Source: an uncultured Granulicatella sp. (GTDB lineage Bacteria > Bacillota > Bacilli > Lactobacillales > Aerococcaceae). Taken from it: 15,064 bases of DNA. Positions 5,387-11,516 of the stretch are shown piece after piece. A program made the translations under genes and the position numbers. Each line of letters begins with the position of its first letter. Within the stretch, counting starts at the first letter, position 1. Under the pieces are notes generated by a model. That model was given only the letters and a program-made list of their open reading frames with translations, was not told the origin of the DNA and searched no databases. The DNA is taken from the NCBI GenBank assembly GCA_937891475.1, contig CALATC010000014.1, positions 1 through 15,064 on the forward strand, in the 5' to 3' direction.

Positions 5387-7171
5387 ATGAATAAGGAAGA
5401 GATTTTAAAACATTATTATGGGTACGATAGTTTCAGACCTGCACAAGGAGAAATCATTGAAACAATTTTATCCAAAAGAGATGTCTTAGCGATTATGCCA
5501 ACTTCTGCAGGGAAGTCGATTTGTTTCCAAGTACCAGCGTTAATGTTAGACGGAATCACAATTGTTGTATCTCCATTAATATCCTTAATGTATGATCAAG
5601 TGACTTCGTTAAAAGAAATGGGAATCCAAGCAATACTACTCAATAGTGCGATGAGTTCCATCGAGTATTCTCAAGCGATTGATCAATTACAACGAGGCGA
5701 AGTGAAGTTGTTATATGTTGCTCCAGAGCGGTTTGAACAAGAAGGATTTCTAGAGATGATGCAAGGCATTCAGATTAGCATGGTTGCAGTGGATGAAGCG
5801 CACTGTATTTCTCAGTGGGGACAAGATTTTAGACCGAGTTATCAAAATATCGACACATTTGTTGAGCAATTTCCAACTCGTCCGATTGTGGCAGCTTTTA
5901 CTGCAACAGCAACTCCAAGAGTTCGTCAGGATATTAAGCAACAATTAAAATTACAACATCCTTTTGAAGTTGTAACGAGTTTTGACCGTGAAAATTTATA
6001 TTTTGGAATGGAAGAACCAAGAGATAAAATGAGCCGTCTACTAGAGTTAATTAAGGAGAAGGAACCGACGATTGTATTTTGTAATACTCGTAAAGAAGTC
6101 GAAAAAGTCTGTGAAAAGTTACAAAAGAAGGGAATTGCTGCGGATTGGTATCATGCAGGATTAAGCCCTGAAGCTAGAAGTAAAGTACAAGAAGATTTTA
6201 TATTTGACCGTATTGATGTCATTGTTGCAACGAATGCATTTGGAATGGGAATTGATAAGTCAAATGTGAGAAAAGTCATTCACTATAATATGCCAAAAGA
6301 TATCGAAAGTTATTATCAAGAAGCAGGACGTGCAGGGCGAGATGGAGAGCCTGCGGAATGTATTTTATTATATGGGGCAAAAGACATTATTATTAATAAA
6401 TTTTTAGTGAAGCAAAATGAGGATAAAGTCGGCATGGCAAAACTCAATGAAATGATTGATTATTGTCGAACAGTGCGTTGTTTAAGAGGATTTATGCTAG
6501 ATTATTTTGGACAAAAAGATATTCCTGAAGATTGCGGGCATTGTACGAACTGTTTAAATAAAGTGACCTTAACAGATGTGACGCCACAAGCGCAAATGAT
6601 TTTGTCCTGTATTATTCGTATGAAAGAACAATACGGAATGAGTAAAGTGTCAGAAGTATTACGTGGAAGTAAACGAGCTGAAATGAAGGCTCTACACTTT
6701 GACCAATTATCTACTTACGGAATTATGAAAGATTATTCTGATAAAGCGTTAAAAGAATTTATATCTTCCTTAATTGCGGATCGTTATATTGAAGTGGAAG
6801 GATTACAATATCCGATTTTACAAGTGAGTGAGTTAGGGAAGAAAGCATTGAAAAATCGTGAGAAAATCGAAGTGAAACCAATTGTGGCGCAAATTCTGCA
6901 AAAACCAGATGCTATTCAGCAACACCAAGTACAAGATAATGCGCCATTTGATGAAGTCTTGTATGATCGATTACGTTCGATTCGTATGGATTTAGCATTT
7001 GCTCAAAATGTTCCACCATTCTTAGTGTTTTCAGATAAAACACTGAAAGAATTTTGTCGTCATTTACCAACGACGGATAGAGAATTTTTACAAATTAGTG
7101 GAGTTGGGGAGAAAAAACTAGAAACTTATGGAGAAGCCTTTATGAAGGTCATTCGAGAGTATAAATCATAA
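5387..7171 (+). CDS. recQ: ATP-dependent DNA helicase RecQ
   Basis: RecQ is a 3'-5' superfamily 2 helicase acting in recombination and replication-fork repair. The 594-residue protein is full length. It shows the RecQ-specific motif 0 (YGYDSFRPAQGEII, 11-24), Walker A TSAGKS (39-44), DEAH (136-139) followed by the aromatic-rich loop CISQWGQDFRP, motif III FTATATP (171-177) and motif VI QEAGRAGRDG (311-320). The zinc-binding cysteines of the RQC region are C365, C383, C386 and C389. A winged-helix RQC part lies around 400-495, and an HRDC domain covers about 520-594 (VLYDRLRSIRMDLA to GVGEKKLETYG). The Walker A has SAG where E. coli has GGG, which I regard as a lineage variant. The ATG at 5387 directly follows the TAG of the upstream regulator, with the purine-rich GAGAGGGGGAAG as ribosome site, so translation is probably coupled. 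Confidence 0.96.
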   Translation: MNKEEILKHYYGYDSFRPAQGEIIETILSKRDVLAIMPTSAGKSICFQVPALMLDGITIVVSPLISLMYDQVTSLKEMGIQAILLNSAMSSIEYSQAIDQLQRGEVKLLYVAPERFEQEGFLEMMQGIQISMVAVDEAHCISQWGQDFRPSYQNIDTFVEQFPTRPIVAAFTATATPRVRQDIKQQLKLQHPFEVVTSFDRENLYFGMEEPRDKMSRLLELIKEKEPTIVFCNTRKEVEKVCEKLQKKGIAADWYHAGLSPEARSKVQEDFIFDRIDVIVATNAFGMGIDKSNVRKVIHYNMPKDIESYYQEAGRAGRDGEPAECILLYGAKDIIINKFLVKQNEDKVGMAKLNEMIDYCRTVRCLRGFMLDYFGQKDIPEDCGHCTNCLNKVTLTDVTPQAQMILSCIIRMKEQYGMSKVSEVLRGSKRAEMKALHFDQLSTYGIMKDYSDKALKEFISSLIADRYIEVEGLQYPILQVSELGKKALKNREKIEVKPIVAQILQKPDAIQQHQVQDNAPFDEVLYDRLRSIRMDLAFAQNVPPFLVFSDKTLKEFCRHLPTTDREFLQISGVGEKKLETYGEAFMKVIREYKS

Positions 7172-7200
7172 AGAATACTTGCCAAAAATTCTTAAATCAT

Positions 7201-7229
7201 TTGCATTTTTAGACTACCTTTGGTATAGT
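7201..7229 (+). promoter_or_regulatory. Promoter of the riboswitch-ATPase transcript
   Basis: TTGCAT (7201-7206) and TATAGT (7224-7229) are separated by 17 bp, with TGG in front of the -10 (extended -10). The predicted start is near 7236, just upstream of the riboswitch core. Confidence 0.75.
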
Positions 7230-7235
7230 ATCTTA

Positions 7236-7380
7236 TAAATTCAACATCTCCATAAGGGAGTAACTTGCAACGAAAGTTGTGGTAATATCAACAACAAGTG
7301 AACCTGTTTCGCTGGTATTATCTTAATTAGTGAGACTTATGCTATTTTCAAGTCCTTGAAGTAGTATAAGTCTTTTTTTA
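7236..7380 (+). promoter_or_regulatory. yybP-ykoY-type manganese riboswitch with terminator
   Basis: The leader carries the class hallmarks: AAGGGAGTAAC (7255-7265) near the 5' side and GTGAGACTTA (7330-7339) at the 3' side. ATAAG (7252-7256) and CTTAT (7335-7339) are exactly complementary and would form the closing helix P1.1. A hairpin GCAAC-GAAA-GTTGT (7267-7280) and further dyads fill the core. The expression platform is a terminator: GACTTATGCTA (7334-7344) pairs with TAGTATAAGTC (7361-7371) with one wobble, inner TTCAAG/CTTGAA, then seven Ts (7373-7379). CTTAT belongs to both helices, so ligand-stabilised P1.1 would block the terminator and turn the gene on. This class senses Mn2+ and often controls Mn2+ exporters. 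Confidence 0.82.
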
Positions 7381-7411
7381 TGGGGATAAAAAATATAAAG
7401 GAGTGTCGACT

Positions 7412-10060
7412 TTGACAAAACAAGCCGCATACACACAAACGGAAGAACAAGTTCTTTCAAGTGTACAATCTACTAAAGAAGGTTTAACTTCTGCTCAAGC
7501 AAAAGAACGTTTAGAAAAATACGGTCCGAATGCTTTACAAGCAGGAGAAAAGACAACAGTACTGCAAAAATTCATTAATCAGTTTAAAGACTTCATGATT
7601 ATTGTCTTACTTGCAGCAGCAGTTATCTCATTTTTTGCCCATGAAGGAGCTCCAGATCCAACGGATGCCATTGTAATTTTAGCCGTTGTTATCTTAAATG
7701 CAATTGTAGGGGTCATCCAAGAATCAAAAGCAGAAGAAGCAATTGAGGCATTACAAAAAATGGCTTCTCCAGTTGCAACAGTTTTACGTGATGGTGAACA
7801 TCTTCATGTAAAAGGGGAAGAAATTGTAGTTGGAGATATCGTGATTTTAGAAGCAGGAGATGTCGTTCCTGCCGATATGCGATTATTAGAAGTCAATACG
7901 ATTAAAATCGAAGAAGCTGCCTTAACAGGGGAATCAGTTCCAGTAGAAAAAGATTTAGTCATTCCTGAAGGGGAAGATGTTGGTATTGGTGACCGTTCAA
8001 ATATGGCGTTTGCGAGTACAAATGTGACTTATGGACGTGCATTAGGGGTTGTTACTGCAACAGGTATGGATACTGAAGTTGGTAAAATTGCCCATATGTT
8101 AGCCAACACGGAAGAAAGTAAAACTCCATTACAAGAAAACCAAGATGCTCTAGGTAAATGGTTAACAATTATGATTTTAGTCATTGCCGTTATTATTTTC
8201 GGAATTGGTTTAATTCGTGGATACGAATGGACTCATATGTTATTAACGGCCATTGCGATTGCAGTTGCAGCGATTCCAGAAGGTTTACCAGCTATTTCAA
8301 CGATTATTTTAGCATTAGGAACTCAAAAAATGGCAAGCCGTCATGCATTAGTTCGTAAATTGCCAGCCGTTGAAACTTTAGGTGGTGTAGAAGTTATCTG
8401 TTCAGATAAAACAGGTACGTTAACATTGAACCAAATGACTGTTGAAAAAATGGTGTTTAATAATGAAATTCATGATGCACACGAAGAAATGAACGAATCA
8501 ATTTCTGCAGTTCGCATGATGAATTTAGCAAATGATACTAAATTTTCTGAAGAAAAATTAATTGGGGATCCAACTGAAACAGCAATGGTTCAATTTGGAT
8601 TAGATAAAGGGTATGATGTACGTGTTGATTTAGAAAAAAATCCACGTGTAGCAGAAGTACCATTTGATTCAACTCGTAAATTAATGTCAACGATTCATCA
8701 ATTAGAAGATGGAAACTATTTAGTAGCAACAAAAGGTGCTCCAGATATGTTACTTGAAAAAGTAACTCATATTGAAGAACACGGACAAGTTCGCCCAATT
8801 ACTCAAGAAGACCGTAATACATTAGCTCGCTTAAATAAAGAAATGGCTACTCAAGCTTTACGTGTCTTAGCAATTGCTTATAAATACATTGACCAAGTTC
8901 CAGAAACAATGGATTCAGAATCTGTTGAGTTTGACTTTGTATTTGCAGGATTAGTCGGAATGATTGACCCTGAGAGAAAAGAAGCGGCTTTAGCAATTCA
9001 AGTGGCTAAAGAAGCAGGCATTCGTACAGTGATGATTACAGGTGACCACCGTGATACAGCTCAAGCGATTGCAAAACGTTTAGGAATTTTACGTCCTGAT
9101 CAAGAAGATGGTGTCTTAACAGGTGCTGAATTAAATGAAATTTCCGATGAGGAATTAGCACGTACAATTGAAGATTACTCAGTATATGCTCGTGTATCTC
9201 CAGAACATAAAGTTCGTATTGTAAAAGCATGGCAAGCAGATGGAAAAGTAGTTTCAATGACTGGTGACGGTGTAAACGATGCTCCATCTCTAAAACAAGC
9301 AGATATCGGTGTAGGGATGGGTATTACGGGTACCGAAGTATCTAAAGGTGCTAGTGATATGGTTCTTGCAGACGATAACTTTGAAACAATTGTTGTAGCG
9401 GTTGAAGAAGGTCGTAAAGTATTCTCAAATATCCAAAAAGCAGTTCAATATTTATTATCTGCAAACTTCGGGGAAGTTATGACTTTATTTATTGCCACAA
9501 TGGCTGGTTGGTCTATTCTTGAACCAATTCATATTTTATGGATTAACTTAGTAACAGACGTATTCCCAGCGATTACTTTGGGAATGGAAGATGCAGAAGC
9601 AGATATTATGAAACATCCACCTCGTGGTAAGGGTTCTAACTTCTTGTCTAATGGGGTATTACCAAGTATTTACTATCAAGGTTTCTTTGAAGGTGGAGTT
9701 ACTTTATTCGTCTATTGGTATGCGACTCATGTAGCTGGTTGGGGAGTTCCAACTGGTGAAACAATGGCATTTGCAAGTTTAGGTTTAATTCAGTTATTCC
9801 ACGCATTCAACGTGAAATCTGTTTATAAATCATTAGCAACTGTTGGAGCGTTTAAAAATAAAATGTTCAACATTGCGATTGTTGTGTCTGCTTTAATGTT
9901 ATTATCAGTACTAGTAGTTCCTGGTTTAACAACTGTGTTTAGTGTAACAGTGTTGAATTTAGAACAATGGTTAGTTGTGTTAGCAGCTGCATTCTCAATT
10001 GTTCCATTCGTTGAAATTGCAAAAGCAATTATGAGAGGGATGGGCTTGGACCAAGACTAA
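7412..10060 (+). CDS. P-type Ca2+/Mn2+-transporting ATPase (SERCA-like, type IIA)
   Basis: This membrane pump uses ATP to export divalent cations. Numbering from TTG 7412 (882 residues), the motifs are TGES (172-175, actuator), PEGLP (289-293, helix M4), SDKTGT with phosphorylated D332, KGAP (441-444, nucleotide domain) and TGDGVNDAP (617-625, hinge). Ion-site residues of SERCA are retained: E290 in M4, NFGE with E688 in M5, and NLVTD (N712, T715, D716) in M6. About ten membrane helices are present. The manganese riboswitch in the leader points to Mn2+ export, as for lactococcal YoaB and pneumococcal MgtA, though Ca2+ transport is not excluded. Start: the longest frame begins at GTG 7403, but that GTG is the end of the ribosome site AAAGGAG (7397-7403), so TTG 7412, 8 nt downstream, is the likely start. 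The gene is probably monocistronic. Confidence 0.93.
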   Translation: MTKQAAYTQTEEQVLSSVQSTKEGLTSAQAKERLEKYGPNALQAGEKTTVLQKFINQFKDFMIIVLLAAAVISFFAHEGAPDPTDAIVILAVVILNAIVGVIQESKAEEAIEALQKMASPVATVLRDGEHLHVKGEEIVVGDIVILEAGDVVPADMRLLEVNTIKIEEAALTGESVPVEKDLVIPEGEDVGIGDRSNMAFASTNVTYGRALGVVTATGMDTEVGKIAHMLANTEESKTPLQENQDALGKWLTIMILVIAVIIFGIGLIRGYEWTHMLLTAIAIAVAAIPEGLPAISTIILALGTQKMASRHALVRKLPAVETLGGVEVICSDKTGTLTLNQMTVEKMVFNNEIHDAHEEMNESISAVRMMNLANDTKFSEEKLIGDPTETAMVQFGLDKGYDVRVDLEKNPRVAEVPFDSTRKLMSTIHQLEDGNYLVATKGAPDMLLEKVTHIEEHGQVRPITQEDRNTLARLNKEMATQALRVLAIAYKYIDQVPETMDSESVEFDFVFAGLVGMIDPERKEAALAIQVAKEAGIRTVMITGDHRDTAQAIAKRLGILRPDQEDGVLTGAELNEISDEELARTIEDYSVYARVSPEHKVRIVKAWQADGKVVSMTGDGVNDAPSLKQADIGVGMGITGTEVSKGASDMVLADDNFETIVVAVEEGRKVFSNIQKAVQYLLSANFGEVMTLFIATMAGWSILEPIHILWINLVTDVFPAITLGMEDAEADIMKHPPRGKGSNFLSNGVLPSIYYQGFFEGGVTLFVYWYATHVAGWGVPTGETMAFASLGLIQLFHAFNVKSVYKSLATVGAFKNKMFNIAIVVSALMLLSVLVVPGLTTVFSVTVLNLEQWLVVLAAAFSIVPFVEIAKAIMRGMGLDQD

Positions 10061-10076
10061 ATCAATATTTTTATAT

Positions 10077-10206
10077 GACTTTTTAATATAGCTAGGACGC
10101 CAGCAAACCTTCGGTTTCATGGCTAAATTTTGAGCCTGGGTCTCAAAATTTCCTGTGACAGAATCGGCTTTTGCCGGTTCTGTCACTACAGCTATGGAGA
10201 AAAGTC
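10077..10206. repeat. 130-nt multi-branched dyad element (MITE-like repeat or structured RNA)
   Basis: The outer arms are GACTTTT (10077-10083) with AAAAGTC (10200-10206) and ATAGCT (10088-10093) with AGCTAT (10190-10195). Inside, AGG (10094-10096) pairs with CCT (10152-10154) around two hairpins: GCCA..TGGC (10099-10123, inner AAACC/GGTTT), and AAATTTTGAG with CTCAAAATTT (10125-10151). A third hairpin is GTGACAGAATCGGC (10155-10168) with GCCGGTTCTGTCAC (10173-10186), 14 bp with one wobble and a TTTT loop. Nearly every base can pair. There is no coding gene, no U-tract, and only TAT on both flanks as a possible target duplication. I do not recognise it as a known riboswitch. Confidence 0.65.
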
Positions 10207-10263
10207 TATTTTGTTTGCTAACTCTCTCACTTTTATAGCTTGTAAATGTTGATGTGATAGAAA

Positions 10264-10280
10264 TATAGTTTTTAACTTTA
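10264..10280. promoter_or_regulatory. Possible MtaR/MetR (CmbR-like) methionine-regulator box
   Basis: TATAGTTTTTAACTTTA fits, with one arm mismatch, the 17-bp palindromic pattern TATAGTT-N3-AACTATA that I recall for the streptococcal methionine LysR-type regulator. It lies 44 bp upstream of the metQ -35, a usual activator position. The site is AT-rich, so a chance match is possible. Confidence 0.4.
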
Positions 10281-10323
10281 ACAACTAGTAAAAATAAACA
10301 ATGCTGAAATTGGTCAAATTTCG

Positions 10324-10352
10324 TTGACCCGACTGTGATAATTCGGTATAGT
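10324..10352 (+). promoter_or_regulatory. Promoter of metQ
   Basis: TTGACC (10324-10329) and TATAGT (10347-10352) are 17 bp apart, with a predicted start near 10359. The -35 is the right arm of a GGTCAA-N6-TTGACC dyad (10312-10329), a possible operator. AGTGAGG (10388-10394) is the ribosome site, 6 nt before the ATG. Confidence 0.8.
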
Positions 10353-10400
10353 ACCACTTGTATCACGTGACATTTAGAAATATTAAAGTGAGGAAATTCA

Positions 10401-11246
10401 ATGAAATTAAGAAATTTATTTTTAACAGCAGTTGCTGCAGTGACATTAGCAGCTTGCGGAAATCAAACAAGTAAACAAGAAACAGCAAAAGAAACAAAGC
10501 CAGCTGAACATGTAAAAGTTGCCGTTGTAGGTAGTGCAGCTCATGAAATCTGGGACTTTGTTGCTGATAAAGCGAAAAAAGAAAATATTGATTTAGAAAT
10601 TGTAGAAATGAACGACTATGTATTACCAAATACAGCTTTAGAAGAAGGATCAGTTCAATTGAACGCCTTCCAACACCGTGCATATTTAGCACAATGGAAC
10701 AAAGATAAAGGTTCAGATATTAAAGAAATCGGAACAACATTTATCGTGCCATTATATTATTTCTCAACAAAATATAAATCATTAAAAGATTTACCTGAAA
10801 ATGCAAAAGTATTAGTACCGAAAGAAGTAGCGATCCAAGGTCGTGCTTTAGTAGCATTAGAAACAGAAGGACTAATTACATTAAAAGATGGAGTAGGAAC
10901 AAAAGCCTCTCTAGCTGATATTACAAGCAATCCACGTAACTTAGAAATTATTGAAGCAGAATCAGCTCAAGCACCTCGTTTATTACAAGATGTAGATGCA
11001 GCTTCAATCAATGGTTCAATGGCTCAAGATGCAGGATTAAAAGTAGAAGATTATATCTTCACAGATGCTGATCACTTAGATACAATTCCAAAAGATCGTT
11101 TCAATATCATTGCTGCAAATGCTAAAGATGCTGATAATCCAACATACAAAAAAATTGTAGCATTATTCCAAGCAGATGATGTAGCGAAGAAAATGAATGA
11201 AATTGGACCAGGACAATACTTCCCAGTGTGGAATGCAGAAAAATAG
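10401..11246 (+). CDS. metQ: Methionine ABC transporter substrate-binding lipoprotein MetQ
   Basis: MetQ captures methionine outside the membrane and delivers it to the MetN/MetI ABC importer. The 281-residue protein begins with a lipoprotein signal peptide: KLRN, a hydrophobic stretch, then the lipobox LAAC with lipidated C19 followed by G20. The mature part is an NlpA-family domain, with VKVAVVGSAAHEIWDFV near 38-54, LNAFQHRAYL, where the FQH sits in the ligand cleft, the VPKEVAIQGRALVALE region, and DVDAASINGSMAQDAG in the second lobe. Length is normal for the family. No metN or metI gene adjoins it; a purine permease gene follows after a terminator, so this is a solitary binding protein that must use an importer encoded elsewhere. 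A relative binding another amino acid or a dipeptide is possible. Confidence 0.92.
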   Translation: MKLRNLFLTAVAAVTLAACGNQTSKQETAKETKPAEHVKVAVVGSAAHEIWDFVADKAKKENIDLEIVEMNDYVLPNTALEEGSVQLNAFQHRAYLAQWNKDKGSDIKEIGTTFIVPLYYFSTKYKSLKDLPENAKVLVPKEVAIQGRALVALETEGLITLKDGVGTKASLADITSNPRNLEIIEAESAQAPRLLQDVDAASINGSMAQDAGLKVEDYIFTDADHLDTIPKDRFNIIAANAKDADNPTYKKIVALFQADDVAKKMNEIGPGQYFPVWNAEK

Positions 11247-11250
11247 TCCT

Positions 11251-11281
11251 TTGAACTATTGGGAAATTCCCAAAGGTTCAA
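11251..11281. repeat. Compound hairpin after metQ
   Basis: TTGAAC (11251-11256) pairs with GTTCAA (11276-11281), enclosing TTGGGAA (11259-11265) and TTCCCAA (11267-11273) around a single base. It begins 5 bases after the metQ stop and has no U-tract, so it may stabilise the 3' end rather than terminate. Confidence 0.6.
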
Positions 11282-11303
11282 TATAAAATAGTCATCTCTC
11301 TCC

Positions 11304-11356
11304 AAACGAACAACTTTCACCATCAAAGGTATCAGTTGTTCGTTTTATTTTATTTT
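11304..11356 (+). terminator. Terminator of metQ
   Basis: A perfect 12-bp stem, AAACGAACAACT (11304-11315) with AGTTGTTCGTTT (11334-11345), has an 18-nt loop that contains a further ACC/GGT pairing. It is followed by a T-rich tract to 11356. Confidence 0.88.
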
Positions 11357-11395
11357 CAAAGTCTAGTTTTTATGTTGAAAAGCAAAATGGAAACA

Positions 11396-11442
11396 AAAAT
11401 ACGTACATTAATTTATATAAATAATAAAAACATACGTATTTT
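11396..11442. promoter_or_regulatory. Inverted repeat upstream of the purine permease promoter
   Basis: AAAATACGTA (11396-11405) and its exact inverse TACGTATTTT (11433-11442) are 27 bp apart, in very AT-rich DNA ending 3 bp before the -35. The palindromic TACGTA cores have centres 33 bp apart, roughly three helical turns. I recognise neither a PurR box nor a purine riboswitch here. Confidence 0.55.
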
Positions 11443-11445
11443 GTA

Positions 11446-11474
11446 TTGATTTTCAACCGATAATGAAGTATACT
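11446..11474 (+). promoter_or_regulatory. Promoter of the purine permease gene
   Basis: TTGATT (11446-11451) and TATACT (11469-11474) are 17 bp apart, which puts the transcript start near 11481. This lies downstream of ATG 11463, so translation must begin at the later ATG 11517. Confidence 0.75.
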
Positions 11475-11516
11475 TACCTCGTTCTTAATAAAAAACAAAA
11501 AGGAGCTAGAAACTTC

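Larger units (their letters stand above)
10061..10400. other. 340-bp intergenic region between the ATPase and metQ genes
   Basis: This is the longest stretch without a gene. It holds a compound dyad element at 10077-10206, an AT-rich stretch with a possible methionine-regulator box at 10264-10280, a short dyad GGTCAA/TTGACC at 10312-10329 and the metQ promoter at 10324-10352. A minus-strand frame spans the region but looks non-coding: it overlaps the ATPase 3' end and consists mainly of the dyad element. No classic U-tract terminator for the ATPase gene is visible; the dyad element may serve instead. Confidence 0.7.

Noticed and set aside
5501..5520. RecQ Walker A with SAG instead of GGG as a defect
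   Set aside because: The essential GKS is intact and all other helicase motifs are present, so it is probably a normal lineage variant.
7172..7195. Terminator of recQ formed by AAGAAT/ATTCTT
   Set aside because: The stem is only 6 bp of A/T-rich sequence and has no U-tract. It may contribute weakly, but I cannot support it as a terminator.
10077..10206. SAM (S-box), S-MK or T-box leader of metQ
   Set aside because: None of the conserved core motifs of these classes is seen, there is no terminator next to metQ, and the metQ promoter lies more than 100 bp downstream of the element.
9995..10366. 123-codon minus-strand frame across the ATPase 3' end and the following gap
   Set aside because: It overlaps the real ATPase gene, its middle is made of the dyad element, it has no recognisable family pattern, and no ribosome site or promoter is evident. 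It is a by-product of the structured element.
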